Shown piece after piece: positions 12,120-22,217 of a stretch of DNA of 64,000 bases (the stretch's first letter is position 1; each line of letters opens with the position of its first letter). The DNA is from Campanula takesimana (taxonomy: Eukaryota; Streptophyta; Magnoliopsida; Asterales; Campanulaceae). The DNA lies in the NCBI GenBank assembly GCA_026119855.1, contig JAOWBW010000485.1, forward strand, positions 1,116,001-1,180,000, given 5' to 3'. The translations under genes and the position numbers were made by a program. A model generated the notes under the pieces. The model was not told the DNA's origin, made no database searches, and worked only from the letters and a program-made list of their open reading frames with translations.

Positions 12120-12374
12120 TTACACGCAAATTTCACACATGTCAGATGAATCGAATTTATTAAAGGTAATTAATTCTTGACTCACTAACGTCTTAATTGT
12201 GTCGAAATTCATGTAACCTAATTTATCAAGCCATAAATTAGAACCTTCCATAAGAAACACCAATGTCCTTCGCATCCAGGCAAGGTACGCTTTTCCAAGA
12301 AACAAACCTTTCTTGGTCAGTATAACTTTATTTGATTTGAACACTAGTCTAAATCCAGCCTTGCTGAACAGCAA
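12120..12374 (-). pseudogene. GAG-pre-integrase fragment of Copia C pol
   Basis: An 84-residue open stretch on the minus strand. It reads like the region before the Copia integrase: the motif LTKKGLFLGKAY, then LWLDKLGYMNFDTI (compare the family pattern LWHxRLGHxN) and the zinc-ligand pair CEICV at the end. This domain links protease and integrase in the Copia polyprotein. Here the conserved histidines of LWHxRLGH are replaced, and a stop follows immediately at 12120, so it is a relic. It fixes the coding strand of the element. Confidence 0.6.
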
Positions 12375-13295
12375 TCTGAAAACTATGTTCTTGTGAATGT
12401 CTTAGACATACAGCACATTCACGAGAGTCAGTTCTTTGTCTGAAGTCATCTTCAGTACAACTTTCCAAGGCCTACGACGTTGGAAGTAGTAGAGTTTGTT
12501 ATGTATACCTTCCTTCCATTTAAGGGAGTGTATGATGAGAAGCTCTCCTTATCAGCACATATATGGCGGGTAGTCCTAGCGTCTATCCACCATTCTCTTG
12601 GGTTGACCTTCAACTTGCTAAGTTGGCTTCAAACCCCATTAATGCTCAATCAATCATATTCAACCTTTTAATCATGTTGGCTGTGATTCACGTTGTCCAA
12701 TTCCTTTTCATGGAATATGACAAACTCTGCTAAGTGAACAAGTTTACCAAATCTGTACCAGATCATGGAACCGGTTTCTTGAACCTTAAAGGTTCGTACC
12801 AAAAGTTCCACAACTCCTTGGCTGTCCCTACGAGACATTTCTCTAGGTAACGGTATCACTTAGCCCATTCAATATGTACATTCGACATATGAGAATTTTA
12901 TGATCCATGTCTTTGCGGATCATGGCCCATCATCCCGGATAGTCGGGTTATCTTCTTCCATGAACTTCTTTAGACAGAGGGTGGTTATCCTGGATAGTCG
13001 GGTTATATTTTTCCACGAACTTCTTTAAACAGAGGGTGGTTATCCCAGATAGCCATTTATTCTTCTTCTACAAATTTCTTGTAAGCCCACTCCATGTTGT
13101 CAACAATGTCTTTTGAATCTCTTGTGTGAATATTGTTGCCCTTCTCGTTATCTTTAAAGCTCTTCTAGTTATCCTTCCTTGGAAACCGTCATACTTCTCG
13201 TTAAATCTCTAACGATAACGTCCTTCGGTTGTCCATCATCATTGGCTCGCATTTGTCAAAAAACATTCAAGAAAACGTAAATATCTTCTTGCGAT
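12375..13295 (-). other. Decayed gag/leader region of Copia C
   Basis: The gag part is expected between the 5' LTR (right) and the GAG-pre-integrase relic, but only short broken frames remain. A tandem repeat of about 62 bp lies at roughly 12930-13060, with units carrying GGATAGTCGGGTTAT and AACTTCTTTAAACAGAGGGT. Confidence 0.45.
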
Positions 13296-14700
13296 TGTTA
13301 GGTAAATTGTATATAACAACAGTATTGGTTTTCTTGAATTTAACGATAATGACAAATATATAATGAACCATAATAAACTTAACGGGGCAGAAAATAAGGA
13401 TAAACTATAAATGCAAATATTAAATCAAACCGGGCAATAAATGAAGTCAAGTCTTGTGTTGGACACAATCTTCGCAAGAAGATATTGCCCCGCACTGGTG
13501 TTAACGGTTAGCGGCAATCTTCTCTCAATATGAAACGACTTTACAATCGTTAATAGAAGCACTTCAAATTAACGATTTCGGCGAACGTAACAGTGTTTGA
13601 CACTTCCAGACATGGAAGAAATCTTATGCAACAAGATGATACTGTCTTCTAACAGATGCCTTGAGAATTCCTTTGAATTCTAACAGAATTCCATCGAATT
13701 CAGTTAAGTATTTAACCGAGTTCGTTAACTCAGTTAAATATGTGCTTCTCTACTTCTGAACTGAAGAGAGAGTGCTTTGTGTGATGATGAGTGACTGAGT
13801 TGTGATTGGAGTGAGGAATGTCAAACTGGTAGGGGCCTTATATAGATATTTAAGAGTTGTGGTGGCTGTTGTGAATAATCACAAATTGCACCCATTGGAT
13901 CTTAGCCGTTGGATCTGATCTGGGTGACGGGTGGAGATTGCTTGGTTCGGATGGATCAACCCAGGAGCCTTGACCCGCCTGTATAAGGAGACGCGGGTCG
14001 CCCAATACCGAACCATCACGACCCAAACGATCCGCTCCAACCCATGAACCAACCACTGGACCGAACCGGCGCAACCCAGCCCGAACTGGTCTGAGGCCCA
14101 TTACAACTGGGCCTAAGCCCACGCGCCCACGAACCAAACCACCAAGCCTAACCATGCCACGGGCCGAACCAACCCAACTGGACCGCTATCGAGCCGAATT
14201 TCGTCAAAAGTTTAAGGCTCCACAGCTCCCAGCGACCGATGCGTACGTGCAAAGTGCGCCCTAAACCGCCCTTCACGCGCTTCGCGGGTCATAGGTCTAT
14301 TTTGGGCAAGCCCAAAATTAACTTATTTACCCATTAGCTTGCATGGTTAGCCCAAAGGCCCACTTAGCTTGGAAGCCCAAGTCCACACTTGATTGGAACC
14401 TTCTTAGATGAGCCATATTAAATACTCTCATCTTTTTCATTTTCCAACCAATGTGGGATGTATGGCTTTTCATATTTCATATCCCATAAACTCTTCATTT
14501 ACCCACTTCAACTTGCATACTTTGGACATTAATTTCTCATTCACCCGGAATTGGTTTTGAGAAAATAAATGTACCACACTAATCTACTCCAAACGTAGAT
14601 TATAAATATGCAATTAATTTCCATTTACACAAAATGAAACCTAATGGAATTCTTGGTCAAAAGTCGGTCAAACCTCACTTTTCCAAAACAAATTCCAACA
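13296..14700 (-). repeat. 5' LTR of Copia element C
   Basis: This is the right LTR, 1405 bp, directly repeated with 8140-9599. It carries a conserved minus-strand TATATAAG (13844-13837). The length difference is mainly the block missing near 14160. Confidence 0.8.
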
Positions 14701-15188
14701 AATTCGAATTGATAAAAGATCCTTTAAGAAATCAACACAATTGAAGAATTAATAAAATTGGGAAATAAGAAATCGAAGACCACTCGTAAGAAGAATCTCT
14801 AATGAAAATACAATTTTGTGAAGATAGAAGAGATAGCAAGAAGAAACCAAGCGATGCTAATGATCGGAAGTGATCGACGGCGGTGGGATGGTCAGAGACG
14901 GTCATGGCGACCTCAGTCAAAAAGCAGAGTGATAGATTCGGAAGAGAAAGAAGATTTTTCTTTTCTAAAGGGCATAAATGTCTAATGAAAATTTATCCCC
15001 ATCTCTATCGTACAAGTCTTATTAATACCACATTTTAATTGGGATTAATAAGAAAGGTATAATGAGCTAAATCAGGATGTGGGGTATTATTTATATAAAA
15101 TCTTAAATCCTACCAAGCACCTATCTTATTGGTTACCAGTATTATTATACCTATCCTGATGGAATACTACCAACCAAACGAGGTCTTA

Positions 15189-17018
15189 AGTTAATGCTTT
15201 TAATCCACAAATGATGATGACAATACACGTAACCCAGTTAAGGACACTCATAATCATGTATATACAGTTGTCAACCCAGTTACCAATAATTAAAGAAAAT
15301 ATGGCATAAAGTTTTAAGCACAACAAACGTGCAAGGCTCGGTTCACGGTTACAAACGAAGGTAGGGACATACGAAGTTAAGGAAGTGGACCAAGAAATCT
15401 TCTACAATATGTAAAAATCAAAAGAGGGGGAAATGTGAAGTGAATCTGTAAATGTTAAATGGAAAGCGCTCAGGTCCCGTCCGTAGGGTGAGACGCGCGC
15501 GCAACACATAGCAATTACGGGAGGCACCCAATTTTGAGAAAACAGAAAGAAAAAATTGATACTAAAAGTTTACAATGTTATTCGTTTTAGTCCAAATCTC
15601 AGAACATCAGTTAGGAACTTAACGAAAGTAATGGAAGTCAACAAAAACAAATACAATAAAAGACTATGTATGCAATCGGGGGTGAGAGGTCCTATGTGGA
15701 ATGTCTACAACAGGTTTTCTATAGGAACCAATTCAAAGCGTATTGAGTGAACATACTCGCCAAAGATTTACATTTTGTGGTATCATCTTGCGTGAGGAGG
15801 GACATTTGCACCTCAAAATTCTCTATGTGATTTTTATCCCTAGATCTCTCATTAAATTCGAGAAGGTTAGCTCGCCTAACCCTTGAGTTGGGATCAGAGT
15901 CTTAAAATCGAAAATGGAAGAAGAAATGATTCTATTTTCTCCTTTTTCCTGCCATTCTTCAACCCTTTTAATTCAACAAGTCGTATGGCGATCTCCCTTT
16001 TCCACTCCTCGCCAGACCTTCCTCCCTTTCTGACTTTAGATATTTTCATCGCATTATGACCTTTCAGGACTATGCGACCTCCTGCTATAGGCCCTCTTCT
16101 TTCCTTGGGGCCTCTCACCCACACACGATTTGACAGGACTGTTTGATTGCCTATTATGTTGTGATACTCGATTTGTTTCGCTAGAGACAAACGTTCTATC
16201 AAAAGAAGAACAAATATTCAAGTATGATTTACCATATGCATAATATTAGAAGATCTATTCTCATCTCGTAGAGTATGAATGATGTTTCTGTCCCTTTCCT
16301 CATTATGCACATCACCTCTCCTTTCAAGTCACCTTGTCTCCCCACCGACTGCTTATGTAGGCTTACCTATCTTAGGAGATTCCTTTATTGCGCCTGGATC
16401 CTGCAACTCGACTAAGATTAGGCCCTTGAGGTCTGAACAAAGGTGAGAGTGGTATAGGCTCTCTTCCCAAACATATGTCTATGCTAGCCAATAGCTGGAA
16501 ATATACTTAGATTTTTTTTAAGCAAGCAAGCTTTTTTTTAAGCAGGCAATCTACTTCAAATTGTTCCCCTTCCATGGCACGGGGGTGCAGTGCCTTATTT
16601 TCATCAATAAACATAGTGTCATGGCGAGCTCTCCGTGTAGCACAAGCATCTCGCAACTCCCTTTGCCTCTCTCTAGTCATCTCTCTAGCAGTCGGAGGCA
16701 TCCTTCTATATGTGCTACTGTAAGAGGTTCGAGCAGAATTATGATGCCTTCTGCTATCCTCCCTTTAAGGATTGATGTTTTTTTCTTGTCTCCTTAGGAT
16801 TGGAATCTCCATAAAAGACCGTACCTGCATGGCATTTAAGGTTCCTACCGGAGGTCCCATTCCGACCATCTTTCCGGCATAGAAAACCGCCAAATTCTAG
16901 GTTTTTTAAGAACTTTCAAGCGAACTAAAGAAGAAGATTCAGGTCCGGCAACGGGACCAACTGATGCTACCAGAAAAAATATCTGGTACACCAACTGTTT
17001 GTTGTAGTCAAATAACTT
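15189..17018. other. Unclassified flank of E1
   Basis: No gene family or element boundary recognised. Two minus-strand open stretches (16202-15894, 102 codons; 16701-16507, 64 codons) have basic, low-complexity composition and no motif I can name. This is the DNA into which E1 inserted. It ends with the TSD GATGG (17019-17023). Confidence 0.5.
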
Positions 17019-17023
17019 GATGG

Positions 17024-17998
17024 TATAGACACCCCGCCTTGGACCGCTCACCCCGATTGCACATTTAATTTGTGTTTCTCCCTATTTTAAGTGTTTCTCG
17101 TTAGTTTCTGTTACTTCCGTTAAGTTCCTGACTGACTTCGTTAAGTCCAGGGACCAAACTGAATAACAGTGCTGACTTTCTAGTCCATTCTATCATTTTT
17201 GCCATCTCCAAGGCGCGCGCATCCTCCCTTTGGGACCAGAGGCGCGCGCATCCCGCCACCAAGGCAGGAGGCGCGCGCACCTGGGCGTCAGTTACAGATT
17301 TCTGTCCAAAATTCCCTCTCTTGCTCCTTTTAACAGGATTTGCCTGGGAAACTGACCTTTGTGACTTGGTTTTGGAACCAAAACTCACCTTCTTCACCTG
17401 TATAAACACCTCTAATTCACCTTTGAATGGGAGGAGGATTTAAATCATTAACCAAAACTATACACAAATACTTACAAGACATTTTCCTAAGAACCTTTTG
17501 AAGGAGTCCTTGAAGTTTTTTGAAGTTATAGGTAAAAGACTACTCTTTTCCCTCATTTTCTACTTCATCTCTTCTCTCTTTCTTTTGCTTTAAATCAAAT
17601 GTGCAATCACCCAAACATTTTTGGGACATGACATCAAAGACTACTTCACTTCGTTGAAGCTAGTCACGAAGTCATCTCCCTACATTCCAAACACCCTTTT
17701 TTTACCCCCCCCATTTTATCATTAAGAATAAGAAGAACATTTCATCATTTATGTAGATTTTGATCAAGCAAGATCAACTTTAGTTGGGCGGGATGGGTGT
17801 TTAAGTACTTCCCATCTCGTAAAGTAACCCCCGAACCTCATAACAAAGAATCTCTGTTTTCGTAATCAAACTTAGGCTATAAACATTAGGTTTTTCTTAT
17901 GTTCCTCTAAAACATAGGTGGCGACTCTAAAACACATATAGACATCCTAGGGTAGCACACGTGCTCTAGCCAAGCCATGGCCCCCCGGGGTATCTACT
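17024..17998 (+). repeat. 5' LTR of E1 (family A)
   Basis: Starts TATAGACACCCCGCC (the canonical TG has become TA; the other LTR has TGTAGACACC) and ends GGGGTATCTACT (canonical TCTACA). The U3 contains three GGCGCGCGCA blocks (17211-17281). It has the undisturbed CAATC site at 17604-17608 where the 3' LTR carries an inserted LTR B. By eye it differs from the 3' LTR at a few percent of positions, many of them C-to-T type. Confidence 0.9.
17401..17406 (+). promoter_or_regulatory. LTR A TATA box
   Basis: TATAAA, preceded by CACCTG here and by CACCTA in the 3' LTR (TATATAAA at 30540-30547) and in E3's LTR (55717-55724). The position is conserved in every family-A LTR of the window. Confidence 0.5.
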
Positions 17999-17999
17999 G

Positions 18000-18018
18000 T
18001 GGCGACTCCGCTGGGGAC
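18000..18018 (+). promoter_or_regulatory. Primer binding site of E1
   Basis: TGGCGACTCCGCTGGGGAC begins two bases after the LTR end. This sequence is the tRNA-Arg-type primer site known from Ogre/Tat elements. E2 has the same sequence on the other strand (48459-48442), and E3 has a mutated form (61145-61163). Confidence 0.85.
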
Positions 18019-19310
18019 GTTTGAGGGTTAAACTTGCGTTTCTGATCAAAATCTACATCTTTTCTGGGCATTCTGGTTTCTGATGGGGGAAAGCGTGCAC
18101 CTCTGGCCTTCTTGGCCTAAGGCGCGCGCGGCCCACATCAAGGACCAGAGTCGCCCACTTCCTGATGTTCTTCTTCTTTTTTCTACACTAATCATTTCTG
18201 CAGGGGTTACAATATACATTCAGGACTAGGGCAATCCCCTGAGTCCAAAGTCTGACAATCTGACAGGTTTGCCCAGAAGCGGGTGCTTCCCATAGACTAT
18301 GCGCCAGGCGCGCGCATCCCACAATAGAGGCCAGAGGCGCGCGCTTATGGGTGGTTTTCCAGAACAGGGACAGTTTCAGAACATAGCAGAATGATTGGGG
18401 TGTGGGTACAGTTGCCTGCATCATGGACTGATTTGGACCTCTTAACTGTTTCATTTTGTGTTTTGTTTTATGGGTCACACGGGTGATTCGAGAGTTGTAA
18501 TTATGTGCTTATTTTCTATTCTTTCATAAAAAAAAATTAAAAAAAAATGTTTTGTCACATGTTGGACCTCACACTACGTGCACAATCTCCTATGAATTGC
18601 TCACTATCGAGTCGCACAAGTTCATAACCCCAAACCCGTTGAGGCCCGTCCTAGAGAGTTTCAAGCTCCACCCGACCTTGACTCCCTCGAAGCAGTAAAC
18701 CTCAACCCGTGACGTAGTTCATGACTACATGCCGGGGGTGACCTTAAGCCTCTCATTAGCCGAGCACAAGCCAACACAATTCTAGTTAGGGTCTAACACT
18801 TCGTGACTGAAGTCGGTTTTCATGTGCCGAGATTTTCCTAAACTAATGTCTTCAAAACATACATGCTAAGTGGTTATCATGGACGAAATAAAACTCCGTC
18901 CCCAAGTGGTTATTATGGACGAAAATAAAAATCTGTCCCCACATGTATGCTTTAGTACATTAATTTAGTTTAATCCCGACATGTGTAGGATTCACAAGCG
19001 TGATAGAATCCGATGAGTATATGAGACCGCGAGATGGTCTATATACTAGTGTGACGATTCCATTATTTTCTTAGAAACTCAAAAGGGACCCCGTCCCTCC
19101 GACTTATATATAAAAAAAAGTATTTTCATACGTGGTTTGAGTCGTGTGCCCAATGTGTGTTCTAAGCCTCTTCATGGACCGAAAGTGTTACTCAAGACTG
19201 ACAAAGGCCTCTTCTGCAATATAGGTTCAATTGGTACTTATAGAGTCTACCGGGATTCAGTGAATCGGTTAGTTCGTGAAGTGATTACTCCAACAGCTCG
19301 AACAACAACC
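18019..19310 (+). other. Untranslated leader of E1
   Basis: About 1.3 kb between primer site and the first gag ATG. It contains further GGCGCGCGC blocks (18121, 18307, 18336) and a tandem pair of 36/37 bp units (18868-18903, 18904-18940; AAGTGGTTATYATGGACGAA) that E3 also has at 61971-62043. The frame into gag is open from 19137 without an ATG. Confidence 0.6.
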
Positions 19311-20795
19311 ATGACCGGCAGCAGCAACACCATGTCTCTCGAGCAGCTTTCAGCTAGGGTCCAAGTGCTCCAAGATCAAGTCTCCATTCTTAATAAGGAG
19401 GCCCATAATAAGGATGACCTTTGGCAATCCCACCTCGACAATCAAAGGGAGGCCAACGAGGCCGAGATGGAGCAAATGAAAGAGAAGCTCACCAAGCTTT
19501 CAAGTGGAAAAGACAAAGAGAACAATGAAGAGTCCGAGTGGACTAAGGGTTTGTTTAAAAGCCCTAATGTTAGTTCCCGTACCAAGAAAGTGGGGGAACC
19601 GAGCACCGAGAACAATGAGCACAAGATGGTTGATTCAATTATGGCTTACATAGATCAACGCTTCAACAGCCTCAACGTGGGGAAAAGTCCCGACACGAGC
19701 CTTTATCAGTCCTCCATTCTCATGAGCACCATGGCCGCTCTCCCCGACAAGTTCAAAATGCCCGACATCAGCAAGTTCAAGGGCAACTCTTGTCCCATGG
19801 CACACACCGAGACTTACATTTGGACTATGGTACCAAAGAAGGTCTCTCCCAAGGTTATGGCACAATGCTTCCCTCTTACTCTCGAGGGGGAGGCAAAGGA
19901 TTGGTATGCAACTCTCCCGCTCACAATCCGTCTTAATTGGGACGCCGTTTTGATTGACTTCAAAAGTCAATACCAAGGCAACACCACCCACAGGCCAACC
20001 AAGAAAGAGCTCGAGAACACTACTCAAAGGGACAATGAGTCCTTCATTGACTTCACAAGAAGGTGGAATGACAAGCTTGCTGAAATTTTCGAGAGGCCTA
20101 ACACCAAGGAGCAAATGGACATCTTTCTTAAGTGTCTAAAGATTGATCTCCGCACCCACCTAAATGGGGCTTGCTATGCCAATTTCTCACAAATTTATGA
20201 GGCGGGAATCTGAATGTATGAGTTGCTCAAGGAAATCAAGAAAAGTGCTCATAGCTTCCATTACAAGGCCGCCTCAAACTCCACAAAAGAGGCTTCAGTT
20301 AATGCCGTCACTACCGAAAAGGGGAATTACAAAAGGGTTCCTCCACCACAAGGCAAGAAATTTCAAGATGATAGTGTCTACACGCCTCTCCAAGGCATGA
20401 CTATCACCGAGGCCTTCGAAGCTCTTAAGGCCAAAGGGAAAGTTACTCCTCTCCAAGGGTACAAACCCAAGACAATGCGTCCCAACCATGCCTACCACAA
20501 GCATTGTGACTACCACCAACATAGTGGCCAGACCACCGAGGAATGCTTTGTCCTCCGCAATGTCATCCAAGACCTCATAGACAAGAAAGAGTTCATAGTG
20601 CCTAATGGAAAGGATGTCAATGTAATAGAGGTAGGAGAATTTGAGGAGACCACTCATTTAATCCCAATTGTGAATGAGGGCTCCAATGTGATAAATAAAT
20701 TTGACAATTCTTGTTACGTTGTGACTTACGATGAGGTAATGAGGGAAGTACTAGAGAATAGGAAAAAGAAGCAAGATGGGAACGTCACATGCTAA
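19311..20795 (+). pseudogene. gag: E1 gag (capsid/nucleocapsid), interrupted
   Basis: Encodes the structural Gag polyprotein that forms the virus-like particle. Residues about 100-300 match the Retrotrans_gag pattern: MPDISKFKG, then LTLEGEAKDWYATLP and FIDFTRRWNDKLAEIF. Near the C terminus is a nucleocapsid-like finger CDYHQHSGQTTEEC, where the family consensus C-x2-H-x4-H-x4-C has Q for the second H. The start is the first ATG (19311), but the frame is open from a TTG at 19137 and that extension is conserved in E3. TGA at 20211 replaces a CGA seen in E3. A lost base near 20787, compared with E3, throws the frame onto a stop at 20793. Gag and pol share one frame overall. Confidence 0.8.
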
Positions 20796-21557
20796 CTCGA
20801 TCCGGACGAGTCATAGCAAGCAACCCCGCTACTTCTGCACCAAGCACCTCTTCTCAAAGACCGTAAGCTCGCGAGACTCCCGAAGACCCTTTATTGGTTC
20901 AACTCAAGAAAACTCAAGCCAACATCTCCATTTGGGACCTCATCGCATCCTCAAAGAAGCACAATCAGTAATCTCGACGACACGTCGATCTCTCCCGATA
21001 CAAATCCCGAAGACCTTACGGCAATGATAGGTCACATTCATTTTGGCAATGTCATCACCTTTGCCGACATGGACCTTTCGCCATTTGGGCCCAATCACAA
21101 TGAAGCCATCTACCACAAAGTAAGAGCAAGGGGGAGACCTATTTCAAGAGTCTTGGTTGACGGTGGTTCCGCACTCAACTTGATGCCCGACCGAATCATG
21201 GGCATACTGGGGCTTAAGAATTCAGACTTAAAGCCTTCTACTCAAGTGATCCGAGGTTACGATAGCACTGCCCACACAGTCATGGGTATGGTAGAAATAA
21301 ACATTGAGTTTAGGAGCATGGTCATGTCCATCCCGTTCTAAGTACTCGACGTCCCTTCCTCATTCAATTTGCTCTTGGGCCGACCGTGGATACACAGTTC
21401 TAATGCCGTCCCTTCGACTCTCTATCAGTGTGTGAAGTTCAAAAATGGGGATGAAATAGTGACCGTTATGGCAGAAAACGTCACTATCCACAGAAAGGGG
21501 GAACCCATTCACCATATTCAACATGGTTTAGCAGACTCTACCCTCTCCGGCGTCTAA
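20796..21557 (+). pseudogene. pro: E1 aspartic protease region, interrupted
   Basis: The retroviral-type aspartic protease that would process Gag-Pol. The active-site segment reads VLVDGGSALNLMP (about 21155), a D-G-G form instead of D-T/S-G. The flap/C-terminal part ends LLGRPWIH (about 21375), where E2 has LLGRPWLH. Interruptions: TAA at 20864 (CAA in E3), a compensating frameshift between about 20930 and 21000, TAA at 21339 (E2 has CAA-type Q in FQVLD) and TAA at 21555. The segment before the protease contains LKKTQANISIWDL, shared with E2. Confidence 0.75.
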
Positions 21558-22217
21558 ATCAACGCCATTGACAAAGAAGGGGGAAATGGATCATGGACCC
21601 TTGGCAATCGCAAAGTCCTCCGCATGATGAGGAATATGAATTACTTCCCTGGTTTAGGCCTAGGGAATCAACAAGGAAGGATGCAACCTATTGAGGTTCC
21701 TTTTGTTAAGAACACGTTCAGTTTAGGATATGAGCCTTCCAGAGGTGACTTGAAACACGAGCAAGCCATCAAGAATGAAAAGGCCCGAGCCCGAAGGGAA
21801 GGCCGTCATTCTGAGATTCCCAATTTGAGGCCTTACGGCAAGACACTGAATGGCTACTTTGTTCGTCAAGGGGAAGAAGTTCCGTACGTAATCTTTCCCG
21901 AGCCATGGGTTAACAGCAAGGGCATCAGAAAGCCCGGTCTTGAAATCTTTGCCGACTGTGAGATTCAGAAACCCGAAAGGGAATCAACTCCTATGTCTCC
22001 CCGAGAATACTGGGGGAAGAAAGTGACCATAGAGTCCGAAACAGAGATTACCGTGGGGGAGGAATCGACAGATCTAGCCTCCATGTTCGAAGAACTCGCC
22101 ATCATGGACGAGTGTCAACTAAATGCCATCTAAAACACTGACACGAGAAAGAAGACTATCAGTGAGATCCAGCCAAGCGCCGGACCGATCAACAACTGGT
22201 ATTCTACAAAGGGCCCC
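21558..22217 (+). pseudogene. E1 protease-RT linker
   Basis: In frame with the protease and RT, with one stop (TAA 22131-22133). It contains the G-patch-like stretch NYFPGLGLGNQQG (about 21640), which E2 has as RYLPGLGLGRKLQG. It then carries a linker ending in conserved NLRPYGKTL. In Tat-type polyproteins this connects protease to RT. No catalytic role is visible. Confidence 0.6.

Larger units (their letters stand above)
8140..14700 (-). mobile_element. Ty1/Copia-type LTR retrotransposon C (decayed, minus strand)
   Basis: Two long direct repeats bound 3.7 kb of internal DNA: 8140-9599 and 13296-14700. Their ends are TGTTWGGTAAATTG and AATTCCAACA on the plus strand. AATTC at 8135-8139 and 14701-14705 is a perfect 5 bp TSD. 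Coding orientation is minus, because a GAG-pre-integrase-like stretch reads on the minus strand at 12374-12120 and the LTR then begins TGTTGGAATT, as many Copia LTRs do. The internal region is heavily decayed, with no readable reverse transcriptase. I could not identify a standard tRNA-Met primer site next to the 5' LTR. Confidence 0.8.
7472..15185. mobile_element. Harbinger/Tourist-like element split by a Copia insertion
   Basis: The left end GGGCTCGTTTGGTAGTATGA and the right end (reverse complement GACCTCGTTTGGTTGGTAGT) form imperfect TIRs. TTA at 7469-7471 and 15186-15188 is the 3 bp target duplication typical of PIF/Harbinger. Its own sequence is 7472-8139 and 14706-15185, less a Stowaway at 7637-7815, so about 1 kb. 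No transposase is visible. A weak hAT reading is possible, but the 3 bp TSD argues against it. Confidence 0.6.
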
